NCBI GenBank assembly: GCA_964415395.1
Contig: CAYPZU010000059.1
Span: 1-13,676, forward strand
Reading direction: 5' to 3'
DNA length: 13,676 nucleotides
Source: CAYPZU01 sp964415395
Lineage (GTDB): Bacteria > Chlamydiota > Chlamydiia > Chlamydiales > SM23-39
Part shown: positions 6,829 through 13,660 of the stretch, piece by piece
How the letters are laid out: each line of letters begins with the position of its first letter
Numbering within the stretch: position 1 is the stretch's first letter
Made by a program: the position numbers and the translations under genes
The notes under the pieces: generated by a model
Database searches by the model: none
What the model was told of the DNA's origin: nothing
What the model saw: only the letters and a program-made list of their open reading frames with translations

Positions 6829-7619
6829 GGAAGGCTCTTCTTCTTCTTTGCGCGGCGTCTTTTTTTCTCTGGTTTCCGTTTGCCTACAAACGGTGGAGCC
6901 ACCCTTTCCGGATCACGAAATGCCTCATAGAATGGCCGTACAATCCAGATTGGGATATTCCCGGGGAGCCGCCCCGCGAAATCGGCGCTCTCTTCGCCGA
7001 ACCATTCACCTATCTGGCCAAAGGCAAGCAGTCGTATGTATTTTTGAGCTCCGACGGAAAGCATGTCCTCAAACTGTTCCGTTTCGACAGGTGCAAAACG
7101 CCTTTCGGCCAGGCTTTTGTCCATTGGGCGCGCGGGCGGCTCGGACTCAGGCCGAAAGCTCCCCGAAAAGAATTCAGCGAGCGGGCCCTCCGGACGTTCC
7201 AGTCATCGTGGCTCTGCTTTCAGAAAGCGCAGCTTCAGACCGGAGTCGAGTGGGTGCATCTGAATCCGGAAGCGGGAAAAATTCCCCCCTTCCAGGTGAA
7301 AGATCGGCTCGGAAGGACGTTTCGCATCGATCCCTCCCGCATCCGGCTTGCTGTGCAGAAACGGGCCGAACCTCTTCTCGAATCGATGAAAGATCCCGCA
7401 AGACAGGCTGAACTCGCCTCTTCTTTTTGCAGCCTGATCGATCAGCTTGCGGCGCTTGGTTTTTCTAACGACGACCGGAAGGTGGGGCAGAATTTCGGAA
7501 TTCTTGAAGGGCGCGCAGTCGCGCTCGATATCGGCAATTTCGCGCAGGTCGAATCCGTTTCGGCGGAAGAGACGGCCGTGTTCAAAGAAAGGATGCGGCA
7601 GTGGCTCTCCAAACACTAA
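6825..7619 (+). CDS. Membrane-anchored protein-kinase-like protein, copy 2 (partly degenerate)
   Basis: A 264-residue paralog with the same plan: basic start, hydrophobic anchor at about 4-20, glycine-loop equivalent LAKGKQS (64-70, with Ala in place of the first Gly), VLKLF with Lys83, hinge-like LAVQKRAEPL (175-184), Asp217 and Asn223 in the catalytic-loop equivalent, and DIG at 235-237. The helix that carries EEAREE or EELQEE in the sisters reads FQKAQLQ here, so the candidate helix-C glutamate is missing. It might be a pseudokinase partner of its neighbours; this is inferred from sequence only. The start is fixed by the ATGA overlap with copy 1. The last 19 bases overlap copy 3, so the three are probably translated from one message. 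Confidence 0.88.
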   Translation: MRKALLLLCAASFFLWFPFAYKRWSHPFRITKCLIEWPYNPDWDIPGEPPREIGALFAEPFTYLAKGKQSYVFLSSDGKHVLKLFRFDRCKTPFGQAFVHWARGRLGLRPKAPRKEFSERALRTFQSSWLCFQKAQLQTGVEWVHLNPEAGKIPPFQVKDRLGRTFRIDPSRIRLAVQKRAEPLLESMKDPARQAELASSFCSLIDQLAALGFSNDDRKVGQNFGILEGRAVALDIGNFAQVESVSAEETAVFKERMRQWLSKH

Positions 7620-8467
7620 AGAAGATCTTCTTTTTCTCTCTCTTTGTCTCCCTCCTCTTCCTCCTTCCGCTTGCACTCAAGAAGGCGACGCACGGGTTCC
7701 GCCTGGCGAAGATCCGGCTTGACTATCCATTCGTTCCCGAGTGGGAGGCGGAAGGAAATGCGGGCGAAATCCTCAATCAGCCTTTCTTCTATCTCGGCAA
7801 GGGAGCGCAAAGCTACGTTTTCGAAAGCAAAGACAAACAGCATGTCATCAAGATTTTCCGCTATGACCAGATGATGAATCCGATTCGGACCTCTTTCCGG
7901 AGCTATTTCGGGAAGAAGAAAAAAAAATCTCCGGCCGACGCCAAGATCCGCCGCGTGTTCAACGCCTGTAAAATCGCTTACGAGGAAGCGCGCGAGGAAA
8001 CCGGATTGGAGCTGATCCATTTGAATGCCACGGAAGGGAAATTTCCAATTCTCCGCGTCCGCGATCCGCTGGGCAGGCCGTGCAGAATCTCCCTCGACCG
8101 GGTCCGGTTCGCAGTGCAGAAAAAAGCTGAGCCTTTCCGGAAGACGCTGCGCGCTTCGCTCCAAAGCGGCGATCCTGATCGGATCAAGAGGGAGATCGAC
8201 TCGTTCTTTTCGCTATTGGAAGCACGGACGGCGAAAGGAATTTACAACTCCGATCCGAACGTGAGCCGCAATTTTGGTTTCGTCGAGGGAAAAGCGGTAG
8301 AGTTCGACTTCGGCAATTATTTCCACGGCCCGAAAACCAAAGAAGCGCAAACCAAACAGATCCGGAAATTCGGCGCGCGTCTGAAAAGATGGGTGCGGAA
8401 AGAGGCTCCCGAGTGGGCGGAGTATGTCGAAGCGAGGATCAATGCAGGCGCTGACAGGATCAGTTGA
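7601..8467 (+). CDS. Membrane-anchored protein-kinase-like protein, copy 3
   Basis: A 288-residue third paralog and the one with the most canonical motifs. Hydrophobic anchor at about 9-25, LGKGAQS (65-71), HVIKIF with Lys84, YEEAREETG (127-135), hinge-like FAVQKKAEPF (170-179), SDPNVSRNF with Asp218 and Asn224, and a true DFG at 236-238. A run of five lysines (105-109) sits between the small and large lobes. The DPN...N...DFG string resembles the ADCK/UbiB kinase-like family, with one extra residue between Asp and Asn. The only usable start is GTG at 7601 inside copy 2, with AAAGGA 8 bases upstream; no later ATG precedes the anchor. It ends 35 bases before a convergent gene with no strong terminator. 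Confidence 0.88.
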   Translation: MALQTLKKIFFFSLFVSLLFLLPLALKKATHGFRLAKIRLDYPFVPEWEAEGNAGEILNQPFFYLGKGAQSYVFESKDKQHVIKIFRYDQMMNPIRTSFRSYFGKKKKKSPADAKIRRVFNACKIAYEEAREETGLELIHLNATEGKFPILRVRDPLGRPCRISLDRVRFAVQKKAEPFRKTLRASLQSGDPDRIKREIDSFFSLLEARTAKGIYNSDPNVSRNFGFVEGKAVEFDFGNYFHGPKTKEAQTKQIRKFGARLKRWVRKEAPEWAEYVEARINAGADRIS

Positions 8468-8502
8468 TATTTTCGATTGATCCTCGCAATCAAACGCGGA
8501 GA

Positions 8503-8790
8503 TCAGGCATTGGCCGCTTGGAACTGATGGTTCATTTTCGAAGGGCAGAAGGATCCGAAAATGGTCAGGCAGATGGCCGATCCGGCGCGGGTCCATTCAA
8601 ATCCCCATTTTTCGACTAAGCCGTTCATTCTTTTAGACAAGCCGAGGGTGGCTACTGCGCCTACGAGGGAAAAGACGGTGAGGACGGCGGCTTTGACTGC
8701 TTTGACCACGTTGATGAGAGTGGCCAATACATATTGGCAGCGGGTGATGGGCTGGAAGGGGGCTCTTTGTGGGGCGGCGATGGCTGCCAT
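8503..8790 (-). CDS. Small hydrophobic protein, second of a paralogous pair
   Basis: A 95-residue protein of unknown function with two hydrophobic stretches (about 20-50 and 67-82). It parallels the preceding gene: a central VVKAVKAAVLTVF (28-40) against VEMVKSAVRTIF, a charged middle, and a C-terminal hydrophobic segment ending in FCP against LFP. The ATG at 8790 is chosen because AGGAG lies six bases upstream, overlapping the stop of the previous gene ten bases away. A longer in-frame start at 8877 would overlap the previous gene heavily and has no support. Membrane location likely. Confidence 0.75.
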   Translation of the reverse strand: MAAIAAPQRAPFQPITRCQYVLATLINVVKAVKAAVLTVFSLVGAVATLGLSKRMNGLVEKWGFEWTRAGSAICLTIFGSFCPSKMNHQFQAANA

Positions 8791-8800
8791 AACGGTACTC

Positions 8801-9091
8801 CTAGTTGATAAGTCGGTCGATGGTTTTAGGGAAAAGGATGCCGAGGAGGCAGAGGGGAACGGCGCAGGCGAAGACAAGCGTCCCTTTCATCTCCTCAAAG
8901 GCTCTTCGGTTCCATTTAGCGCTGCAGCATAGCCGGATCGAAGCCAGGAACGTGTGAAAGATCGTCCGCACGGCCGACTTGACCATCTCTACGAGCGAAC
9001 CGAGAGCCAGGGCCGCGAAGGTTCCCCGCGTCGTGTATTCATTATTGGGGCGGATAGGAGGGCCGTTCAAGCGGCCGAGTGCAGCAGACAT
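8801..9091 (-). CDS. Small hydrophobic protein, first of a paralogous pair
   Basis: A 96-residue protein with an N-terminal polar segment, a helix with hydrophobic and basic faces (about 23-55, including VEMVKSAVRTIF at 34-45), a charged KWNRRAFEEMK stretch (59-69) and a hydrophobic C-terminal segment (71-87). I do not recognise the family. It may be a short membrane protein of the Inc type, but the two hydrophobic segments are farther apart than in classical Inc proteins. The ribosome binding site is a weak CAGG upstream of the ATG. It follows the phosphoribosyltransferase by 52 bases on the same strand and may be co-transcribed with it. Confidence 0.75.
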   Translation of the reverse strand: MSAALGRLNGPPIRPNNEYTTRGTFAALALGSLVEMVKSAVRTIFHTFLASIRLCCSAKWNRRAFEEMKGTLVFACAVPLCLLGILFPKTIDRLIN

Positions 9092-9143
9092 TTCAAACCT
9101 GAAAAATTAAGCGCCGCATTGTAAACGCTCAGCCCTGTTTTCC

Positions 9144-9773
9144 TCAAGAGCAGGTTAACAATTGAATCACCTCTTCATCCGATGTTTGGGGGAAGTGTTC
9201 GTAGAATTGCCCGACAGCCAGGAAAGATGCGGGGGTGTAGAGGCAGACCACCTCGTCGGCCGCGGTTTTCAGTTCTTCGACCGCGTCAGGCGCCCCTACG
9301 GGGAAAGCGGCGATGATCTTTTGCGGAAGGGCGTTCCGGAGATAGGCAATCGAAGCTTTGAAAGTGGAGCCGGTCGCAACTCCGTCGTCGATCACGAGAA
9401 GGGTAAGTCCGCGGAAGTTTTGGGGCGGCAGCCCTTTGCGGTAGAGGGCGAGCCTCCGCGCCGCTTCCCGTTTTTCCTCTGCTGCGGCTTTTTCGATATA
9501 GTCGGGGGAGGCGCCGAGTTCTTTGATAAGCGGCTGGTTGAGAAGGACAAGGTCGCCGGCGAGCGCGCCGATAGCCAGTTCCGGGTTGCCGGGCGCGCCG
9601 ATCTTCCGGGGAACGACCACGTCGAGCGGCAGGCCGAGCGTTTGCGCAGCGGCGGCGGCCACAACGACCCCGCCCCGCGGCAATCCGATGACGACGGTTT
9701 TCGGAGCGTTTTTATAGCTGAGGAGCGATTGGGCGAGCAGCCGGCCCGCCTCTTCCCGGTTTTTGAACACCAT
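9144..9773 (-). CDS. Phosphoribosyltransferase family protein (type I PRTase domain)
   Basis: A 209-residue protein. Residues 127-137, VIDDGVATGST, are the PRPP-binding loop. LPRGGVVVA (31-39) is the upstream substrate-pocket loop, and DVVVPRKIGAPGNPELAIGA (51-70) and YEHFPQTSDEEV (191-202) are typical of the stand-alone bacterial PRTases annotated only as phosphoribosyltransferase. The physiological substrate of this branch is unknown; it is not clearly hpt, apt or upp. The ATG at 9773 has GGA eight bases upstream and leaves a 46-base divergent gap. The frame is open to 9908, but that extension would run inside the opposite gene and lacks family-like sequence. Cytosolic. Confidence 0.9.
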   Translation of the reverse strand: MVFKNREEAGRLLAQSLLSYKNAPKTVVIGLPRGGVVVAAAAAQTLGLPLDVVVPRKIGAPGNPELAIGALAGDLVLLNQPLIKELGASPDYIEKAAAEEKREAARRLALYRKGLPPQNFRGLTLLVIDDGVATGSTFKASIAYLRNALPQKIIAAFPVGAPDAVEELKTAADEVVCLYTPASFLAVGQFYEHFPQTSDEEVIQLLTCS

Positions 9774-9819
9774 TTTTCCAGAGTAGTCAAGAAGGGATTT
9801 GTCTGCTAGGGTGAGGTTT
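9774..9819. promoter_or_regulatory. Very short divergent gap between the phosphoribosyltransferase and BrkB genes
   Basis: Only 46 bases separate two divergent starts, so at least one promoter must lie inside the opposite coding sequence. The right-hand ribosome binding site GTGAGG (9811-9816) is visible. No convincing -35/-10 pair was found. Confidence 0.3.
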
Positions 9820-11133
9820 ATGTGGGAGCGGTTAGACCAGTTCTTCAGCGAGGATCTCTGGAATTTCCCTTTGAGCCAGGAGAAGGGGTGGCGCCGTTTC
9901 TGTTTCAAATGGCTCCGGATCTTTTATCTGGCGGGCAGGGGGTTTTTCCAGGACCGGTGTTCCCTCAGCGCCTCATCCCTCACTTACTACACCCTGATGT
10001 CGATCGTCCCTGTCCTGGCGATGGCCTTTGCGGTAGCCGGCGGCTTCGGCTACCACGATTTGTTCCGCAAAAGCGTGCTGGACAGCTTCCGCGAGCAGAG
10101 CGCCGCGCTCACTGAAATCTTCGCCTATGCCGACAAGTTCCTCGACCAGGCCAAGGGGGGGATCGTCGCCGGGATCGGCTTCATCGTCCTCTTCTGGACA
10201 GTCGCTCTCCTCCTCAGCAGCCTCGAGACGATCCTCAACGAGATCTGGGGCGTGAAAACGCTCCGCTCCTGGAGACGGATCTTGAGCGATTACTTCGCCC
10301 TGATGCTTATCGGCCCGTTCCTCTTCATCGTCGCCAGCAGCGCGACCGTCTTCATCGTCGGCGAGCTGCAGCATTTGATCCGCTCATCTCCCCCGATTCC
10401 GGCTGCAACTCCTTCGCTGCTGTTTTTGGCCGGCATGATCCCTTACTGCCTCTTCTGGTTTCTCTTCAGCTTCGTCTATATTTTTATGCCGAACGCCAAG
10501 GTGAAATTCGTTTCGGCCCTTTGGGGCGGGATCGTCGGCGGAACGCTCTATCTGATCGTTCAGTGGGGCTACATCCATTTCCAGGTCGGAGTCAGCCGCT
10601 ACGGAGCGGTTTACGGAAGCATGGCCGCTCTGCCCCTTTTCCTCGTCTGGGTTCAGCTCAGCTGGTTCATCTTCCTCTTCGGGGCCGAAGTGAGTTTTGC
10701 CCATCAGACGCTCGAAGAGCATGAATTCGAAGCGAGGGCGGGGCGGATCAGCCACAATTTCAAACAGCTCATGTGCCTCTGGATCGTCCATATCGCGGCT
10801 GCGCGGTTTGAGAAGGGAGAGGCTCCTGTCACGAAAGAGTATCTCGTGAAACGGCATCGGATTCCGTCCGCTCTCGCAGGCCCCATCCTCGAAGAGCTGC
10901 TCGCCTGCGGCCTGTTGCTGGAGACCCAGAGCGGATTCATCCCTTCCCGCTCGATCGAGACCCTCCGGATCGCCGACGTTCTCCAGGCTCTCGACGCAAA
11001 AGGGGAGAGTTCCTTTCCGTTCATCGATTCGAAAGCCCTTTCCCAGTTCGAAAAGGCCCTCGAGCAATTTAGAAAACAAATTGAAAATTCACCCGAAAAC
11101 AAGTTGATGAAGCATGTATCCGATACGCTTTGA
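9820..11133 (+). CDS. YihY/BrkB (UPF0761) family inner-membrane protein
   Basis: A 437-residue protein. The membrane part (about residues 25-295) has six hydrophobic segments. Diagnostic pieces are the segment with SASSLTYYTLMSIVPVLAMA (about 48-67), an EIWGV-type sequence after the third segment, and a final FGAEVSFA segment (about 287-294) that closes the membrane domain. The C-terminal 130 residues are soluble and look like a winged-helix-type tail, with a VTKEYLVKRHRIP helix. The family was once called ribonuclease BN by mistake and was linked to serum resistance in Bordetella; its transport role is unproven. ATG 9820 with GTGAGG upstream is preferred over the in-frame TTG at 9799. The end overlaps manA by 20 bases. 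Confidence 0.92.
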   Translation: MWERLDQFFSEDLWNFPLSQEKGWRRFCFKWLRIFYLAGRGFFQDRCSLSASSLTYYTLMSIVPVLAMAFAVAGGFGYHDLFRKSVLDSFREQSAALTEIFAYADKFLDQAKGGIVAGIGFIVLFWTVALLLSSLETILNEIWGVKTLRSWRRILSDYFALMLIGPFLFIVASSATVFIVGELQHLIRSSPPIPAATPSLLFLAGMIPYCLFWFLFSFVYIFMPNAKVKFVSALWGGIVGGTLYLIVQWGYIHFQVGVSRYGAVYGSMAALPLFLVWVQLSWFIFLFGAEVSFAHQTLEEHEFEARAGRISHNFKQLMCLWIVHIAAARFEKGEAPVTKEYLVKRHRIPSALAGPILEELLACGLLLETQSGFIPSRSIETLRIADVLQALDAKGESSFPFIDSKALSQFEKALEQFRKQIENSPENKLMKHVSDTL

Positions 11134-12067
11134 GCCAATCTACAAAGACTACATCTGGGGCGGAGACCGCATCCTCACGAAGTACCAACGCACAGAAAAG
11201 GCCCCTGAGCGGGCTGCCGAGTCGTGGGAGATTTCCGACCGGGAAGAAGGGATGAGCAAGGTGGCCAACGGCCCTCATAAGGGAAAGACGCTCCACGCTC
11301 TCATGAAAGAGATGGGCGAAGAGCTGATGGGCAAAGAACGGAAATTCGAGAAATTCCCCCTTCTCCTCAAAATCATCGACGCCAAAGAAAACTTAAGCAT
11401 CCAGGTTCATCCGAACGAACTCTCTGCGGAATTTCTCAAAGGAGAGCCAAAAACCGAGATGTGGGTCGCTCTCGAACCATCCGTTGTCTTCGCAGGTCTG
11501 AAAAAGGGGATTGGCGAACCGCAGATGACTGAGGCGATGCGGATGAAGAAAGTGGAAGAGCTGCTTGAGAAACTCGAGCTTCTTCCCGGAGAAGCGGCTT
11601 TTATACCCGGCGGCAGAGTCCATGCGATCTGCGCAGGGAGCCTTCTCTACGAAATCCAGCAGAATTCAAACACCACCTACCGCCTTTACGACTGGGGGCG
11701 GCTCGGCGCCGACGGGAAGGCCCGTCCGCTTCATATCAAAGAGGGGATGGAGGCGATATCGTGGGGCGATAGAAAAGAGGCGAAAGCTGAACCGCGTAGG
11801 CTGGAGAGCGATCTCCACCACCAGCTCATTGCGCTCGTCTCGTGTCCGTTTTTTGTGGTGCTGAAAGCCGACGTATTCGACAAGTGGTCGGTGTCGCGCA
11901 CCCCCCGCTCGTTCCAGGTTTTTTTCTGCATGGGCGGATCGGGAAAGCTTACGGTCGACGGCAATATGGAGCCGCTCGAGCCGGGGATGACCTATCTGAT
12001 TCCCGCGGCGTCGAGCGCGATCCAAATCGAGGGGCGTTGCCAGGTTCTCTGGATCCGCCTCCCGTAA
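11114..12067 (+). CDS. manA: Mannose-6-phosphate isomerase, class I
   Basis: A 317-residue zinc-dependent cupin enzyme that interconverts mannose 6-phosphate and fructose 6-phosphate, feeding mannose into glycolysis or supplying GDP-mannose synthesis. It begins with the family motif FEPIYKDYIWGGDRI (6-20). Visible metal-ligand candidates are Gln97 and His99 in SIQVHPNE, Glu115 in KTEMW, and His170 in RVHAICAG. The substrate-binding segment YEIQQNSNTTYRLYDWGR (179-196) is intact. The length fits the short Bacillus-type enzymes (about 315 residues). The start lies inside the end of the BrkB gene (20-base overlap), so it is translated in coupling with it. It ends seven bases from a convergent gene with no terminator between. 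Cytosolic. Confidence 0.95.
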   Translation: MYPIRFEPIYKDYIWGGDRILTKYQRTEKAPERAAESWEISDREEGMSKVANGPHKGKTLHALMKEMGEELMGKERKFEKFPLLLKIIDAKENLSIQVHPNELSAEFLKGEPKTEMWVALEPSVVFAGLKKGIGEPQMTEAMRMKKVEELLEKLELLPGEAAFIPGGRVHAICAGSLLYEIQQNSNTTYRLYDWGRLGADGKARPLHIKEGMEAISWGDRKEAKAEPRRLESDLHHQLIALVSCPFFVVLKADVFDKWSVSRTPRSFQVFFCMGGSGKLTVDGNMEPLEPGMTYLIPAASSAIQIEGRCQVLWIRLP

Positions 12068-12074
12068 CAAACAA

Positions 12075-12776
12075 CTATCCCCAGAGGGCGTTGTTCAATG
12101 CCGTTGGGTCGCTGCCCTGCGAAAGGTTGAGGTACTGCGCCCAGGCCTGAACCGAGCCGCTGGCCGATACATTCGTGCCGACCTCTTCGGACGTATATGT
12201 CCGCTCGCCATCATGCGGGTTGTATCCTGTAGGAACCAACACCCATCTGCCCTGGCTATTGAAATTCAGGCTTCCGGACTGGCTCCAATTTGCTGAGGAA
12301 GAGCCGCCCTTTGGAATATAATCGGCGTTTGGATCGGTGAAGAGAGAAATGCACGCGCCCGACACCAGGTCGAAGAGATTCGCAGGCGGGTGGCCGCTTC
12401 CGGCAGAGGAGCCGCTGTAGTTTTTCTGAATATCGCCACTGTTGTCTGTACTCGATGTCCCTTCGTAAATATTGATGGTTTGCCCCGGGTGGTTCGGGTC
12501 TTCGACAGTAAGAGAGATATTTTGCAGAAACGTTTTCACCGACTGGTTGACGAAGGCTAGCCGTGCAACGGCTGCGCTGCCGGGAGTCAAGAGGTCGGCC
12601 CAAATTGGGTTTTTCGCGATTTCAACCGCCAAATCCTGGTATCCTTCAAGAACCTGTTGATAGTTGCCGCTTTCAACGTCGCTCACATCGGTTTGGAATT
12701 CGTTTTGGAGGTCGGAAGCCTCTTGAAAACGGGTCACATAAAAATCCCACGAATGGGGTCCTGCAGGTGTAGCCAT
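12075..12776 (-). CDS. 233-residue protein, tandem paralog A
   Basis: Not a family I recognise. About 74 % identical over its whole length to the next gene upstream, with no gaps by eye. Residues 1-90 look helical, including a strongly conserved stretch IAKNPIWADLLTPGSAAVAR (54-73). The rest is Gly/Ser/Asn/Pro-rich and probably beta or extended, with conserved SLFTDPNA, SGSLNFNS, VPTGYNPH and a nearly invariant ending LNLSQGSDPTALNNALW. Acidic, with no signal peptide or transmembrane segment. Such a protein could be a soluble secreted factor (type III or other), but nothing proves it. ATG 12776 is chosen over 12782 because AAGGA then has proper spacing and both paralogs become 233 residues. 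Confidence 0.88.
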   Translation of the reverse strand: MATPAGPHSWDFYVTRFQEASDLQNEFQTDVSDVESGNYQQVLEGYQDLAVEIAKNPIWADLLTPGSAAVARLAFVNQSVKTFLQNISLTVEDPNHPGQTINIYEGTSSTDNSGDIQKNYSGSSAGSGHPPANLFDLVSGACISLFTDPNADYIPKGGSSSANWSQSGSLNFNSQGRWVLVPTGYNPHDGERTYTSEEVGTNVSASGSVQAWAQYLNLSQGSDPTALNNALWG

Positions 12777-12898
12777 AATCATCCTTTTGTACTATGACTT
12801 AATCATAACGGACGAATATGGATCTTAGTTTAAGGGATAATGCACGATTCGGAGGGCGCTTCTTAAATGCTTGATAAGAGAAGATTTAACCAGGCCTG
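12777..12898 (-). promoter_or_regulatory. Leader and probable promoter of paralog A
   Basis: AT-rich leader beyond the terminator of paralog B. On the minus strand TATGAT (12807-12802) matches a -10 at 5 of 6 and lies about 26 bases before the ATG; no good -35 is present at 17 bases. The ribosome binding site AAGGA lies at about 12786-12782. No reliable gene was seen in this gap. Confidence 0.4.
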
Positions 12899-12945
12899 AA
12901 AAAAAAATCCCAAAATAAATGCAGCTCCAGGAACTCTGGAGCTGC
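12899..12945 (-). terminator. Terminator after paralog B
   Basis: Perfect 10-bp stem GCAGCTCCAG (12921-12930) / CTGGAGCTGC (12936-12945) with a 5-base loop, 13 bases after the stop of paralog B. On the minus strand it is followed by a T-rich ATTTATTTT and then a nine-T run (12907-12899). The main T run lies about 13 bases from the stem, farther than usual, so efficiency is uncertain. Confidence 0.75.
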
Positions 12946-12958
12946 GGATGCGGAACTC

Positions 12959-13660
12959 TTAATTCCAGAGGGCGTTGTTTAACGCGGTTGGGTCGCTGCC
13001 CTGCGAAAGGTTGAGATAGGGAAGCCAATCCGCAACAGAGCCGCTGGCCGAAACGTACGTTCCTACGATTTCAGGCGTGTAGGTTGGCTCGCCCGTGTGG
13101 GGGTTGTACCCCGTAGGGACGGACACCCACTTATCCTTGGAATTGAAGTTCAAGCTCCCTGATCCGCTCCAGTCGGCATCGGAAGAGTTGCCCTTCGGGA
13201 TATAACAGGCGTTTGGATCGGTGAAGAGAGAGCCGCACGCTCCAGAGATAAGGTCATAGAGATTCGCAGGAGGGTTTCCGCCTTCCGCTGAGGTTCCAGT
13301 ATAGTTTTCCTGGATGTTCCCATTGCCGTCGACGCTGGAAGAACCCTCATAAAGGTTAATGTATTGGCCTGGGTGGTTGGGATCTTCGACGCGGATTGTG
13401 ATGCCCTGCAGATACGTTTTTACAGAATCATTCACAGCCGCAAGCCGCGCTACAGCCGCGCTGCCGGGCGTCAGCAGATCGGCCCAAATCGGGTTTTTCG
13501 CGATTTGAGTGGCCAGGTCTTCGTAGCCTTCTACGATTTGCTGGTAGTTGCCGCTTTCAATTTTGCTCACATCATTTTGAAATGTGTTTTGGAGGTCCGA
13601 CGCCTCCTCATAACGGGTGATATAAAAGTCCCATGAATGGGTATTTGTAGAAACTGACAT
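12959..13660 (-). CDS. 233-residue protein, tandem paralog B
   Basis: Tandem sister of paralog A with the same length and plan. Shared landmarks are THSWDFYITR at the start, IAKNPIWADLLTPGSAAVAR (54-73), VEDPNHPGQ, PPANLYDLISGAC, SLFTDPNA, SGSLNFNS, VPTGYNPH and the LNLSQGSDPTALNNALW ending. The most variable parts are the first seven residues and the Gly/Ser-rich region at about 110-130. It has Cys where A has Asp in the DPNACYIPKG segment. The ATG at 13660 is preceded by AAAGGTG. Its promoter lies beyond the window edge, and further copies may exist there. Function unknown; soluble, possibly secreted. Confidence 0.88.
   Translation of the reverse strand: MSVSTNTHSWDFYITRYEEASDLQNTFQNDVSKIESGNYQQIVEGYEDLATQIAKNPIWADLLTPGSAAVARLAAVNDSVKTYLQGITIRVEDPNHPGQYINLYEGSSSVDGNGNIQENYTGTSAEGGNPPANLYDLISGACGSLFTDPNACYIPKGNSSDADWSGSGSLNFNSKDKWVSVPTGYNPHTGEPTYTPEIVGTYVSASGSVADWLPYLNLSQGSDPTALNNALWN

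Noticed and set aside
8468..8502. Possible terminator between the third kinase-like gene and the small hydrophobic gene (GATTG/CAATC hairpin)
   Set aside because: Only a 5-bp AT-rich stem with no following T run on either strand.
9092..9143. Terminator after the phosphoribosyltransferase gene
   Set aside because: An AGCG/CGCT stem with a 12-base loop before a T-rich stretch is too weak to call.
9774..9908. Upstream extension of the phosphoribosyltransferase to 9908
   Set aside because: It would overlap the BrkB start; the conserved domain begins right after the ATG at 9773, which has suitable upstream purines.
10384..11079. Minus-strand open frame (231 codons) opposite the BrkB gene
   Set aside because: The BrkB frame is a recognised family; the antisense translation is very acidic low-information sequence with no start signal.
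12825..13028. Small minus-strand open frame across the gap between the tandem paralogs
   Set aside because: It covers the terminator hairpin and part of paralog B in another frame, with no ribosome binding site.
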